Source of the DNA: Spirosoma terrae
GTDB taxonomy: Bacteria; Bacteroidota; Bacteroidia; Cytophagales; Spirosomataceae
Assembly (NCBI RefSeq): GCF_010435915.1
Contig: NZ_JAAFZH010000002.1
Location: 248,001 to 312,000, forward strand
Direction: 5' to 3'
DNA: 64,000 bases
Numbering within the stretch: position 1 is the first letter of the stretch; every line of letters starts with the position of its first letter. The notes below the pieces were generated by a model that saw only the letters and a program-made list of their open reading frames with translations, did not search any database and was not told the DNA's origin. Below are positions 1-8,645 of this stretch, in pieces. Both the position numbers and the translations under genes were made by a program.

Positions 1-2
1 CG

Positions 3-1625
3 ATTAACGTAGCGTCGTTTGACGGATTACGGGCCAACGGGTTACCTTACGTTTTTAACAACGAACTGGCCCAGGGCTATACCGATACGTTAGCATCGTT
101 ACCAATCAACCTCGCCAATCTGACGGCCAGTGACTCAGTCTATCTAAGTTTTTACTGGCAAATCAAAGGGCTGGGTGAGCTACCCGATGCCGGGGATTCG
201 CTAACACGTTTACCGGGCGATTCATTGACGGTTCAGTTTCTGGACGTTAATAACGTTTGGCGAACGGTATGGTGGCGAGTTGGGGGTGAACCCAATAATA
301 ATTTCTTTCAGGTTTTTATACCGGTTCGCGACCAGCGCTATTTGCATGCTGGATTTGCTTTCCGGTTTCGGTCGTTCGGGCGCGCGTCAGGCCCATTTGA
401 TACGTGGAATATCGATTACATCTATCTGAACAAAGGACGTAGTAATACAGATCGGTTTGTCAAAGATGTTGCTATTCGCGTGGCGCCAACTCCGTTTCTA
501 AAACGATATACGGCTATGCCATTGACGCAGTATACAGTCAATCCCGGTGCTGAAACGGCCGATTCTGTATCGACAGAAATTGTTAATCGGTTTAGCACAT
601 TCAACTTTACAACGTTTCGCTTCACAGTACGCGATGAGGTGTCTGGACGACTCATTCAGGACCTTCCCCAAATCTCCTCTGTGCCGATTGAGGCACTTAG
701 TTCTCAGCGTAAGGTCGTTAAGCCAGATCCTGTTACCAGCTTTGGTTCAGCAACCAGAGCCGTTTTACGCTATAAATTTGATATACTGACAACTGACGAC
801 CAGAATCCCTCAATTCCTGGAGTGAATCTACGGCAGAACGATACTATTTCGAGAGTTGCCGTTCTTGGTAATTACTATGCTTATGACGATGGGTCCTGGG
901 AGTATGCCGCCCAAATTGGCCCCCGCGAGCAGGTAGCTGTCCGGTTTATTTTGAATAAGCCAGATATAATGGCTGGAATCATGGCCAGCATCGTTCCGAT
1001 TCGGTTAAATCAAACAGGTCAGCCGTTTGTTATTACGGTCTATAGCAACACAAACGGGCGTCCGGGTAACGCTATTTATCGTCAGTCGTTTACGACGCAA
1101 TATCCATCGTATCGGAATGGGTTCGTTACGTTCCCTTTTGATAGAGGAGTATCGGTGAAAGATACGTTCTATGTTGGTTACCAGCAAATTAGCGTGAGTG
1201 ATACTACGTTCCTACGGCTCGGATTCGATAAGAACAGCCCGTTTGGTGATCAGATTTTCTACAATGGAGGCACTATTTGGGAACAGAACCTACAACCCGA
1301 TCGTCCACTGCAACTGCAGGGTGCTTTTATGCTTCGACCAATAATGGGAGGGAAGCCAGATACCATTGTTACTGCTTTGCCAGAGCCAGAGCCGCTACGT
1401 CCGTTGCAGGCGTATCCAAATCCAACATCGGGCGTAATACGTTGGGAGAGTTCTAAAGTAACACGACTAGACGTACTGAGTCTGTCGGGTCAACTAATCC
1501 GACAAGCCGAACCAAGCCGGGGGCAGCAACTGTTAGATCTGAGCGATCTGCCCGATGGTCTGTATGTAGTACGGCTTGTGGAAGGCGATCGGCAGGTTGT
1601 TCAACGACTTATTATTCACCATTAA
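3..1625 (+). CDS. Secreted protein with T9SS type A sorting domain, 5'-truncated
   Basis: The frame is open from the first bases of the window, so the true start lies outside; an in-frame ATG at 225 is only internal. About 540 residues are visible. The last 70 residues are a type IX secretion sorting domain: they open with YPNPTSG, contain LDVLSLSGQLI, and end with LPDGLYVVRL followed by a basic tail. This family directs export through the outer membrane by the Por secretion machinery and is cleaved or anchored at the surface. The body is beta-rich, with no catalytic motif that I recognise; segments such as WNIDYIYL look like jelly-roll strands. It probably ends its own transcript before the rhodanese gene 49 bp downstream. 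Sorting call is strong; the function of the body is unknown. Confidence 0.88.
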   Translation: MNVASFDGLRANGLPYVFNNELAQGYTDTLASLPINLANLTASDSVYLSFYWQIKGLGELPDAGDSLTRLPGDSLTVQFLDVNNVWRTVWWRVGGEPNNNFFQVFIPVRDQRYLHAGFAFRFRSFGRASGPFDTWNIDYIYLNKGRSNTDRFVKDVAIRVAPTPFLKRYTAMPLTQYTVNPGAETADSVSTEIVNRFSTFNFTTFRFTVRDEVSGRLIQDLPQISSVPIEALSSQRKVVKPDPVTSFGSATRAVLRYKFDILTTDDQNPSIPGVNLRQNDTISRVAVLGNYYAYDDGSWEYAAQIGPREQVAVRFILNKPDIMAGIMASIVPIRLNQTGQPFVITVYSNTNGRPGNAIYRQSFTTQYPSYRNGFVTFPFDRGVSVKDTFYVGYQQISVSDTTFLRLGFDKNSPFGDQIFYNGGTIWEQNLQPDRPLQLQGAFMLRPIMGGKPDTIVTALPEPEPLRPLQAYPNPTSGVIRWESSKVTRLDVLSLSGQLIRQAEPSRGQQLLDLSDLPDGLYVVRLVEGDRQVVQRLIIHH

Positions 1626-1674
1626 TCAGTTTTGCCTATCGTTATGTAAGAGCGAGTAGCAAAACATACTAAAC

Positions 1675-1968
1675 ATGGATATTACCGTACAGGAATTAAA
1701 GGAAAGACTGGAGAAAGGCGAAACGCTTAATCTGATTGATGTTCGGGAACCCGCCGAATACGAAGCCGACAACATTGGGGCTCGTTTAATACCGCTTGGC
1801 GATCTGCCGTATCAACTCGATGAACTCGACGGTTTGCAGGATGAAGAAGTAATTGTGCACTGTCGTTCGGGTAAACGTAGCGCTATGGCCCAGCAAATTC
1901 TGGAGCAGAACGGTTTCAATAACGTTCGTAACGTTATTGGCGGTATGCTGGCGTATCGCGCTCAATAA
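1675..1968 (+). CDS. Single-domain rhodanese-like protein
   Basis: A 97-residue protein that is one rhodanese domain. The N-terminal half has the typical LIDVREPAEYE strand-turn. The active-site loop is CRSGKR with the catalytic cysteine near residue 63, followed by the usual helix and IGGMLAY end. Family members carry persulfide sulfur on this cysteine, moving it from thiosulfate or a protein donor to an acceptor. There is no signal peptide, so it is cytoplasmic. It converges on miaA with only 24 bp between stop codons, and a shared hairpin separates them. The physiological acceptor cannot be told from the sequence. Confidence 0.92.
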   Translation: MDITVQELKERLEKGETLNLIDVREPAEYEADNIGARLIPLGDLPYQLDELDGLQDEEVIVHCRSGKRSAMAQQILEQNGFNNVRNVIGGMLAYRAQ

Positions 1969-1971
1969 GTG

Positions 1972-2020
1972 GCTGGCAGTAGACAGTAACCGTCAGACAT
2001 GGATGCTGTCTACTGCTAGC
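1972..2020. terminator. Convergent hairpin between rhodanese gene and miaA
   Basis: Arms 1972-1986 and 2006-2020 pair over 15 bp with one mismatch (core GCAGTAGACAG). The right arm lies inside the last codons of miaA and the miaA stop codon is in the loop, so this may serve both strands. There is no long T-run. Confidence 0.6.
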
Positions 2021-2895
2021 TTAAGAATTTCTGTGTCATCGTCTGGGCCAAACCAGTGATAATCGCCCTGATTGTGAAACCAAGTAAGTTGCCGTTTCGC
2101 ATATCGTCGGGAGTTTCGTTTTAACAGACGTACCATTTCCTCATACTCGTACTCGCCATTCAGGAAAGGGAAAACCTCCTGATAGCCTACCGTTTGTAAG
2201 GCTTTATAGTCACGATACGGCAGCAGTGAACGGACTTCTTCTACAAGCCCTGCTGCCAGCATAGCATCCATTCTGCTATCGATACGCTTATATAGTTCGT
2301 CGCGTGGACGATCCAGCGCGACAAAAACCGACTTGAATGGCCGTTCGATCGGTTGCTTCCTGCGAAATAGTGAATAGGGCTGACCTGTTGTCAGGCAAAT
2401 TTCTAGCGCTCGTAAGACCCGCGCAGGATTTTTCATATCGGCTGCCTGAACATAATCGGGATCAAGATGCTGGAGTTCCTGTTGAATCGGGCCTAAGCCT
2501 TCCGTTTCCCATCGCTCACGAAGAGACTGCCGCAGTGCTGGATCGACCGTGGGCATATCGTCCAGTCCGACGCATATTGCATTTATATATAGTCCCGTTC
2601 CACCTGATAAAATTACTACGTCTTTTTTCTGAAATAATTCCTGGAGCAGCGTGAGACATTCCCGTTCGTAGCGACCTGCGTTTATGGCTTCCGTTATTGA
2701 ATGTGAGCTTACAAAATGGTGTGGTACGCCATCCATCTCATAGGGTGTTGGTTTAGCCGTTCCAATTGATAATTCACGATAAAGTTGCCTTGAGTCAGCA
2801 GATACTACGTCGGTTTGTAAGGATTTAGCCAGACGCACGCAGAGCGCGGTTTTGCCTACTGCCGTGGGGCCAGCTATGACGAGTAGTGTTTTCAA
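1993..2895 (-). CDS. miaA: tRNA dimethylallyltransferase MiaA
   Basis: 300 residues, normal length for the family. MiaA adds a dimethylallyl group from DMAPP to N6 of A37 in tRNAs that read UNN codons, the first step to ms2i6A. Visible motifs are the P-loop GPTAVGKT (residues 9-16), SADSRQLY with the catalytic aspartate near 34, IGTAKP at 44-49, SGGTGLY near 97-103, and the C-terminal KRNSRRYAKRQLTWF helix that binds tRNA. The ATG start fits the family directly. The gene stands alone, followed by a 530-bp AT-rich spacer on its upstream side. Confidence 0.97.
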   Translation of the reverse strand: MKTLLVIAGPTAVGKTALCVRLAKSLQTDVVSADSRQLYRELSIGTAKPTPYEMDGVPHHFVSSHSITEAINAGRYERECLTLLQELFQKKDVVILSGGTGLYINAICVGLDDMPTVDPALRQSLRERWETEGLGPIQQELQHLDPDYVQAADMKNPARVLRALEICLTTGQPYSLFRRKQPIERPFKSVFVALDRPRDELYKRIDSRMDAMLAAGLVEEVRSLLPYRDYKALQTVGYQEVFPFLNGEYEYEEMVRLLKRNSRRYAKRQLTWFHNQGDYHWFGPDDDTEILKLAVDSIHV

Positions 2896-3426
2896 TACGT
2901 ATTTTCAGATTGTTATGTATACAAAATTATTGAAGTAAAGCTGAAAACTGCTTTTTATACGAATAGCTTCAGTATGTAATCTATTCTTATTTTCTAGTAT
3001 ATAGGATTTATAGTTATATAGCCATAGCTTTGTCGTTCTATAGGTATATTTACGGTACTTGTTTTGTTTGTATTAGATGTATATTAGATACAAATAGGTA
3101 TGTTCTTGAGGAATATCAAATAATATGGTGTCATTTGCTCACTTTTTTCTGTTATTTGTTAACCCTGTATCTCCATTTATAATTACTTAAATTATGTTGA
3201 TCTGGTTAAGAATGTATAGATGTTAATTTTTTGTTATATAAATTTGACGACTATTTTTGCTAAGGTAAGTTAATTTTAATCTGAAATGATTACAATAGAA
3301 CTCTGCCAGAAACAAAATGCTTGTCCTATATAGTATATATGACATAAATTTTTATCTTTGCCTTTGTTAGCCAAGTGCCTACTAGTCAGTGAGTTACATA
3401 CCAAAAGGTTAGTGAATTCATTTCTC
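2896..3426. other. AT-rich intergenic region upstream of miaA and the HxlR gene
   Basis: No convincing ORF or RNA gene. The spacer must hold the miaA promoter (minus) and the HxlR promoter (plus). Weak structure: a 7-bp inverted repeat TTTGTAT/ATACAAA at 3067-3073 and 3088-3094 around a doubled TATTAGAT. Base composition is much richer in A and T than the neighbouring genes. Confidence 0.6.
3353..3360 (+). promoter_or_regulatory. -7 box of the HxlR-family gene
   Basis: TATCTTTG fits the Bacteroidota -7 consensus TAnnTTTG. It lies 66 bp upstream of the ATG at 3427. I see no TTTG at the expected -33 distance, so this is a partial match. Confidence 0.5.
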
Positions 3427-3762
3427 ATGAACGCAAATAATACCGAAAACTTGTCAGAAATCTCCCAGCCAGTTTTAAAAAGAACATTAGACATCATCTG
3501 TGGCAAATGGCGTTTGTACATTATTTTTCAATTGAGCAAACAGGACTATCGATATGGTGAGTTGCGCCGTATGATCCCTGAAGTCAGTGAAAAGGTGCTA
3601 ATTCAGGAGTTGAAAACACTGGTATCGCTAGGGGTTCTACAGAAAAGGTCTTACAATGAAGTGCCTCCCCGCGTTGAATACGGACTCACCCCAAAAGCGC
3701 GCGAAATACTTCCAGTTCTGAAGGAGATTGCAACAATAGGTAAAACGTTTCTTGACGTATAA
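3427..3762 (+). CDS. HxlR-family winged-helix regulator
   Basis: 111 residues from the ATG at 3427; the frame is open further upstream only through a TTG, and the -7 box at 3353 fits the ATG. The winged helix begins with LKRTLDIICGKW and continues YRYGELRRMIPEVSEKVLIQEL (recognition region) and RVEYGLTPKAREILPVL, the standard HxlR layout. Such proteins are small DNA-binding repressors or activators, often sensing electrophiles or oxidants by cysteine; here one cysteine sits inside the IICGKW motif rather than at the N-terminus. The usual neighbour oxidoreductase is missing, so the target is not evident from context. Confidence 0.9.
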   Translation: MNANNTENLSEISQPVLKRTLDIICGKWRLYIIFQLSKQDYRYGELRRMIPEVSEKVLIQELKTLVSLGVLQKRSYNEVPPRVEYGLTPKAREILPVLKEIATIGKTFLDV

Positions 3763-3832
3763 CGTCAGCAGACGTAACTATTTTTGACTTCGTATCGTTA
3801 TTGGTTTTGAATCATTGGGTACGGAGGAGCGC

Positions 3833-4441
3833 ATGAAACTATTGATCAGTGGACTTTTGGTTTCTTTATGGTGGGGTTTAGCACTGGTGCCCTCGGGGAG
3901 CCAGTCTGATCGTTATCATACGGATAAAAGACCAGCGTCTGTTGTTTATGAAGATTCGTTGCGCTATAACGTATATCGATTCCATATCACGGCTGCCGAT
4001 AGTGGAGCCGTGCGCGACCTTATTATCAAAGCCTACAGAGGAGAATTGTTATTAACCAATTTCCGAACGCGGATTGATGGGGGAGTGGTAGGAGCGGAAG
4101 TCGCTGATTTAGATAATAACCGATTCCCTGAATTGTACGTATATAGTACCAGTGATGGCAGCGGCTCATTTGGTCGTGTGTATGGGTGGCAGTTCTTAGC
4201 GGAACGCAAGGCCGATATACAGGCAGCAAATTGGCTGAAGATGCCGGATGGCTATATGGGGCACGACAGTTTGTGGGTAGAACGGGATGTACTCTGTCGC
4301 CAGTATCCTATTTACAATTCAGGTGATGCCAATGCCGAGCCAACGGGTGGTGTTAACAGGATACGTTATCGGTTGAAAACCAACGGTAAAGCTTATACGC
4401 TTGTAACTGAGCAACCCATCGATCAGTCGGCCAGTCGATAA
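3833..4441 (+). CDS. Secreted protein resembling PliI-type lysozyme inhibitors
   Basis: 202 residues starting at the ATG at 3833, which has a clear GGAGG six bases upstream, unusual in this window; a GTG/TTG-type extension to 3815 is less likely. Residues 1-25 form a signal peptide. The central segment DLDNNRFPELYVYSTSDGSGSFG resembles the conserved SGSxG loop of periplasmic inhibitors of I-type lysozyme, from memory of that family; that assignment is tentative. It is likely periplasmic or lipid-free secreted. Convergent with the outer-membrane gene to the right through a perfect hairpin. Confidence 0.7.
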   Translation: MKLLISGLLVSLWWGLALVPSGSQSDRYHTDKRPASVVYEDSLRYNVYRFHITAADSGAVRDLIIKAYRGELLLTNFRTRIDGGVVGAEVADLDNNRFPELYVYSTSDGSGSFGRVYGWQFLAERKADIQAANWLKMPDGYMGHDSLWVERDVLCRQYPIYNSGDANAEPTGGVNRIRYRLKTNGKAYTLVTEQPIDQSASR

Positions 4442-4479
4442 GCCAGTAAGCATACCGTTACGGTATGCTTACTGGCTTA
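4439..4479. terminator. Perfect 20-bp-arm bidirectional terminator
   Basis: Arms 4439-4458 and 4460-4479 are exact reverse complements with a one-base centre; the upstream stop codon TAA is the first triplet of the stem. A T-rich run (TTTTTA) follows on the plus side. It sits between convergent genes. Confidence 0.85.
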
Positions 4480-4487
4480 TTCAGTTT

Positions 4488-5264
4488 TTAGAACAATCGT
4501 AGGCCCAGGGATAACGTAGCGATGCCCAGGAAGCCAGTAATATCCTTATTTTTATAAATTCCTCCTACGGGCAACGCATATCGGGCGTCCAGATCAAGGC
4601 GTCGGAAAAAGGTATACCCTACACCGATTTCGGCCGCGTACGTAAATGGTTTAACTTCCAGAAGAGTTTCGGATGGACTTTGCGGATTTGGATTTTTTAA
4701 ATCCGATGTAGTTTCTGGCGTTGGAATCGTAAGCGACAAAATACTAACCGTCGACGTACGAGTTGCCTGTGCCTTTGTCGTAAATAATAAATTAGGACCT
4801 ACAAAAGCCCGGAACTTGCCATCGGCCCATTTTTTGCCAAACAAAATAGGAATATTGACTGATTCAAGAACCGATTCTGAGACCGTATTAATGCTGGCTG
4901 GTGTTGCTGCCGGGATTTGGGATGGCAAGGGCTGGCCAGCCAATGCTGCCGCTACTGCCGCCGATACCGAGAAATCGGTTTTCTGATTTAACAGAAAACG
5001 GTTGTAATCCACTTCTACCTGGATGTAAAATTTATCGAAATTCTTCCGACTCCAGATACCAAACGAATAACCTGTTCCAATGCCATTATTCTTATTGTTT
5101 AGTTCAGGAACAGTTAACGACGCAGTTAATGGAACGGGCGGAATAGTCGTATACCCGTGGGTAAAGGTTGCTCCTCCTTTGATGCCTCCTTCAAAATTTT
5201 CTTGAGCTAAGGCAGCTAGTCCGCAGAAAAGGAGGGATAGCGTAATGAGCAAGGTCCGTTGCAT
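4488..5264 (-). CDS. Outer-membrane beta-barrel protein (PorT-like)
   Basis: 258 residues with a signal peptide (hydrophobic to about residue 20, AALAQ cleavage) and a barrel domain of alternating strands: GGIKGGATFTHG at the start, then FGIWSRKNFDKFYIQVEVDYNR, and a final SLGLRLF ending in phenylalanine as is usual for outer-membrane barrels. This matches the outer-membrane beta-barrel family common in Bacteroidota. No enzyme motif. Ends against the hairpin at 4439-4479. Upstream is a 226-bp divergent spacer shared with the kbp gene. Confidence 0.82.
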   Translation of the reverse strand: MQRTLLITLSLLFCGLAALAQENFEGGIKGGATFTHGYTTIPPVPLTASLTVPELNNKNNGIGTGYSFGIWSRKNFDKFYIQVEVDYNRFLLNQKTDFSVSAAVAAALAGQPLPSQIPAATPASINTVSESVLESVNIPILFGKKWADGKFRAFVGPNLLFTTKAQATRTSTVSILSLTIPTPETTSDLKNPNPQSPSETLLEVKPFTYAAEIGVGYTFFRRLDLDARYALPVGGIYKNKDITGFLGIATLSLGLRLF

Positions 5265-5490
5265 AAATCGTTGATAAAAGATAGTCGGGAAAAAATGAGA
5301 AGAATTCGGTTTTTAAACGTTGAGATTGACCATCTCTGCATCTAAAACGGCTATTATTATTTAAATGTTATTAGCCTTTCTCGTTAATAGAGTAAACATT
5401 AACACAATTACAGGGTTGTTTGACATAGATTAATTGGCTTATTTGCCAGCCACAAAATAGATGTTTCACTAATAATACCACGCTAAACGA

Positions 5491-5964
5491 ATGGGGCTCT
5501 TATCATTTTTCAAAGGAGTAGGCGAAAAAATCTTTAACAAGGAGCAAACGGCAGCACCTGCTGATCCAGTACAGGCTGAGAAAGTTGAACCAGTACGTGC
5601 TCAGGCCTTGCTGGACCACGTAAAGCAATTAGGTCTGGCTTACAATACGTTAACGGTAAAAACAAAAGGAGATACCGTTACGCTGTTAGGGTCGGTTAAA
5701 TCGCAGGAAGACGCCGAAAAAATCGCTCTGGCAGTAGGTAATGTTGAAGGCGTAAGTGCTGTAGACAACCAACTGGAGGTAGATGAACCAACTCCAGAAG
5801 GCAAATACTATACGGTTAAATCGGGCGATACGCTGTCGAAAATCGCTAAAGAAGTATACGGTGATCCAATGAAATACGGCATCATTTTCGAAGCGAACAA
5901 GCCAATGCTGAAAGATCCTGATTTGATTTATCCAGATCAGGTGCTACGTATCCCTCAATTGTAG
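5491..5964 (+). CDS. kbp: BON-LysM protein, Kbp/YgaU type
   Basis: 157 residues, close to the 149 of E. coli Kbp. An N-terminal stretch (GLLSFFKGVGEKIF) leads to a BON domain at about residues 35-100 (DTVTLLGSVKSQEDAEKI, GVSAVDNQL) and a LysM domain at about 103-156 (YYTVKSGDTLSKIAKEVYGD, LIYPDQVLRIP). In E. coli this domain pair forms a cytoplasmic potassium-binding protein; the same name is often given in databases as peptidoglycan-binding LysM protein. No signal peptide is visible, agreeing with a cytoplasmic role. The potassium function here is inferred from the architecture only. Confidence 0.9.
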   Translation: MGLLSFFKGVGEKIFNKEQTAAPADPVQAEKVEPVRAQALLDHVKQLGLAYNTLTVKTKGDTVTLLGSVKSQEDAEKIALAVGNVEGVSAVDNQLEVDEPTPEGKYYTVKSGDTLSKIAKEVYGDPMKYGIIFEANKPMLKDPDLIYPDQVLRIPQL

Positions 5965-5985
5965 GGTATCCGTAATCATATACAC

Positions 5986-6043
5986 AAGGCTGAACAGTAC
6001 CCGAGCACAGAAAAAATATGTTCTCAGGTGTTGTTCAGCCTTT
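5986..6043 (+). terminator. Hairpin terminator after kbp
   Basis: AAGGCTGAACA at 5986-5996 pairs with TGTTCAGCCTT near 6032-6042; an inner stem with mismatches (ACCCGAG/CTCAGGT) continues around an A-rich loop. A short T-run follows. Confidence 0.7.
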
Positions 6044-6128
6044 CTATTGATAGACGAAAGGGGAGATCTTCTTTCCGAACATTCCGTCGGTGGATACGTT
6101 TACATGATCTCAACTGTATGAAAAACTT

Positions 6129-7040
6129 ATGGCTGTTCATCTGTTATCGTATCTGAACGATCAATTTACGCCGGGTGCCATTGATCAGCTTAGTGGTGAT
6201 CTCAACGAAGCACCCGCCAACCTATCAAAGGCCGTTTCTGGCTCAGTGCCTATATTGCTGGGTGCTTTGACCAAACGAGTGCAGGCTTCAGGCGGAGCTT
6301 CGTCCGTGATTGCTACGTTGGATAAGGCCGACTATAGCAATAATCCGCTCGACATAAGTCAGGTAACGGACTCGGACCGAAAACTAGCGGATACGTCTAC
6401 TTCGGCCCGTACATTCCTGCATCAAATGCTTGACGATAAACTTACAGGAACCACAGAACTGGTTGCGATGTATAGTGGCGTGAAGCCAGAGTCGGCTCTG
6501 CTCATTTTTGAGTTGGCCGGATCAATTTTGATGGGTGTTCTTGGGCGCCAGGAACAGGAGAAAGGGTTGACGGCTCACAGTCTTACTACGTTGCTACTTG
6601 GGCAGGCTTCTGAGTTCCGACGGGCCGTGCCGAGTGGTCTGGAAGCAGTTAGTAGTTTACTTGGATTTGAAGAGCTCGTTACGCCTGCCGGGCCAACCAC
6701 CGACGTGCAGGGGTCCGATAATTTCAGTGGTACGGAATTGAACCCCAATATCCCTAAAAGCGACGAGGGTGATCGCCGACGGGAAAATGTTCGTTGGTTA
6801 CGCTGGGCAATGATCGTAATTGCTGGTCTAATACTGGCTCTACTAATACAGAAATGTAGTGAAAATCAGAACAGTATCGATGGCGTAAGTACCGACTCTA
6901 CATCTCGTATCGAATCCAATGCGGTAGAAGATACATCGGTATCGACAAAACAAAGTATCGAAGAAGCACACGGACAGGTTGGCGATTCTACGGCACCGGG
7001 GGCTTTGGGGATTCGGGATTCATCGGCTGTAAAACCCTGA
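6129..7040 (+). CDS. DUF937-domain membrane protein
   Basis: 303 residues. The first ~190 residues carry the DUF937 pattern: short helical repeats with many Gly/Ser/Leu (SGSVPILLGALTKRV, then ALLIFELAGSILMGVLGR), as in YidB-like proteins. A single membrane helix (WAMIVIAGLILALLI, about 225-240) follows, then a Ser/Thr/Asp-rich tail of about 60 residues facing the other side. In related Bacteroidota proteins this helix is often followed by an OmpA domain; here it is not. Role unknown. Same direction as the lipoprotein and peptidase genes that follow. Confidence 0.8.
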   Translation: MAVHLLSYLNDQFTPGAIDQLSGDLNEAPANLSKAVSGSVPILLGALTKRVQASGGASSVIATLDKADYSNNPLDISQVTDSDRKLADTSTSARTFLHQMLDDKLTGTTELVAMYSGVKPESALLIFELAGSILMGVLGRQEQEKGLTAHSLTTLLLGQASEFRRAVPSGLEAVSSLLGFEELVTPAGPTTDVQGSDNFSGTELNPNIPKSDEGDRRRENVRWLRWAMIVIAGLILALLIQKCSENQNSIDGVSTDSTSRIESNAVEDTSVSTKQSIEEAHGQVGDSTAPGALGIRDSSAVKP

Positions 7041-7127
7041 TTCATAAAAAGGGAGCTTAAGCTAACAAAGGCCAAACAGTGCAAAGAATACGTTGGTTAC
7101 TACATGTAAACTCAACGTATATGAATT

Positions 7128-7400
7128 ATGATGCATAGTCGAAAAAAACAATGGCGGGTATGGCTGATAGCAAGCTTATTCGCCAGTTCAGGATTGATGT
7201 TCTCCAACTGTTCGGGCAATAAGTCCAGTTCGGAATCGGAGGGAATGTCTAATTCAACCGCTAGTGATAGCTCCGTTTTTGGTCGTCAGGGCGACACCAT
7301 AAATTCAAGCCTGGATGCGCCCATACAAGCCCCGCCCGATAGCGCTAGTGCTCGGGGAGCGGTTGTTCCGGCCGAAATTAAGGTAAAAGCAAAGAAATAG
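7128..7400 (+). CDS. Small Ser/Asp-rich putative lipoprotein
   Basis: 90 residues beginning MMHSRKKQW (ATG at 7128 or 7131). A basic N-terminus and hydrophobic core end in LMFSNCSG, with cysteine near residue 28. The residue before Cys is Asn, which is not the usual Gly/Ala/Ser, so the lipobox is imperfect. The mature part is short, low-complexity and ends in a lysine cluster (KVKAKK). No recognised domain. Lies 88 bp after the DUF937 gene, whose tail has a similar Ser/Asp composition. Confidence 0.6.
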   Translation: MMHSRKKQWRVWLIASLFASSGLMFSNCSGNKSSSESEGMSNSTASDSSVFGRQGDTINSSLDAPIQAPPDSASARGAVVPAEIKVKAKK

Positions 7401-7470
7401 ACGTAATATTTCGGGCAGCCAATCAGTCCATAGGCTATATTGCTGGATAAATTGACTGTCCGATTTTTTT

Positions 7471-8355
7471 ATGTTTGTTGACGCCATTGAGCGCGTAGAT
7501 CTTTACACCCGACCGCTTCATTCGATTATTCGGCTGTATGGCCACGATGAAATTGTTCCAGGCAGCGCTACGTTGTTTTTTGTAAATGAGCTGGGCTGTG
7601 CTATCACGTGCAAACACGTTGCTGAACTAGTTACGCAGGCCGAACCGATTCTCCACAATTATCTGAATTTTCAGGGGGCTCGACGCCGAGTTTCTCGTGA
7701 AAAGAATGCTGCCAAACTGATCCGTGATCTGGAAGTTCAGTATAAACTCCAGTCCGAAACTATTATTCGGGTCCGTAATAATTTTATTGGCTGTGTCGAT
7801 CAGTATGAGAAACTGACGATTGATATGCACCCAACGCAGGATCTGGCCCTGCTACGTTTCGAAGGATACAAACGGCTATTATATAACTCCTACGCTACGT
7901 TCGTGAAGGATACAAACCGGATCAAGCCCGGTAGGAGTTTATGCCGCCTGGGCTATCCATTTCCTGAATTTACTAATTTTCGATTTAGCTCGGAAGTCGA
8001 CGATATCGAATGGACATCGGAAGGTCGTGTTACGTCTCCGCGTTTTCCTATCGACGGTATTATCACTCGGTTATTAAGTGAGAATGGCGGGATTACGGGT
8101 ATTGAAATAAGCACTCCAGGACTCCGGGGCCAGAGTGGTGGCCCTTTATTCGATACAGGCGGGCTAGTATACGGAATGCAGTCGGCAACTCGTCATTTGC
8201 ATCTGGGATTCGATATTGTCGATCGCGAAGTACTCGTCAATGGGCGCAAGAGTCGCGTATCAAACCACCCCTTCCTTAATGTCGGTCAATGCGTGCATGT
8301 GGACGTGATCAAGAATTTCCTGAGAGAAAAGGGGGTAAAATTTTATGAAGCCTAA
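7471..8355 (+). CDS. Trypsin-like serine peptidase without export signal
   Basis: 294 residues. The chymotrypsin-fold triad can be seen in order: His in GCAITCKHVAELV (near residue 50), Asp in PTQDLALLRFE (near 125) and Ser in LRGQSGGPLFD (near 217). The Gln-Ser-Gly-Gly-Pro oxyanion region is intact, so it is probably active. There is no signal peptide or membrane helix before the domain, unlike DegP/HtrA, and no PDZ domain after it. It may be cytoplasmic; the substrate is unknown. Preceded by the DUF937 and lipoprotein genes in the same direction. Confidence 0.85.
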   Translation: MFVDAIERVDLYTRPLHSIIRLYGHDEIVPGSATLFFVNELGCAITCKHVAELVTQAEPILHNYLNFQGARRRVSREKNAAKLIRDLEVQYKLQSETIIRVRNNFIGCVDQYEKLTIDMHPTQDLALLRFEGYKRLLYNSYATFVKDTNRIKPGRSLCRLGYPFPEFTNFRFSSEVDDIEWTSEGRVTSPRFPIDGIITRLLSENGGITGIEISTPGLRGQSGGPLFDTGGLVYGMQSATRHLHLGFDIVDREVLVNGRKSRVSNHPFLNVGQCVHVDVIKNFLREKGVKFYEA

Positions 8356-8606
8356 TGCCCGCTCTTTCATTGGCTTGCTCATAGGCAATAAATTTTTACC
8401 AATTTTCTTAGAGCAGCCATTGGCAGGTAGAGTCAGTTCACTGAAAAAAAGAAAGTGCGTCTGACGTAGTGAAATCGCCATATTGGATGCGCAGGAACAA
8501 AAAAATGGCGGCAAAATTGGTATTGAAATTCTGACATCTATTAATATATGGCGCTCGTTAGAGCTGGTCAACAAACGGATTAAACGGCGTCATTATCCCA
8601 ATAAAT

Positions 8607-8640
8607 AAGAGTTGGCTTTATCTTTGCGCGGCCAACTCTT
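8607..8640 (+). promoter_or_regulatory. Inverted repeat enclosing a -7 box before the M20 gene
   Basis: AAGAGTTGGC (8607-8616) and GCCAACTCTT (8631-8640) are perfect 10-bp arms. The 14-bp spacer contains TATCTTTG (8619-8626), a Bacteroidota -7 box. The ATG is 5 bp after the right arm. This could be an operator covering the promoter. Confidence 0.55.
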
Positions 8641-8645
8641 TATTT

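Noticed and set aside
3067-3094. Short inverted repeat in AT-rich spacer as an operator
   Set aside because: Seven-bp arms in such AT-rich DNA arise easily by chance, and it lies over 250 bp from the nearest -7 box.
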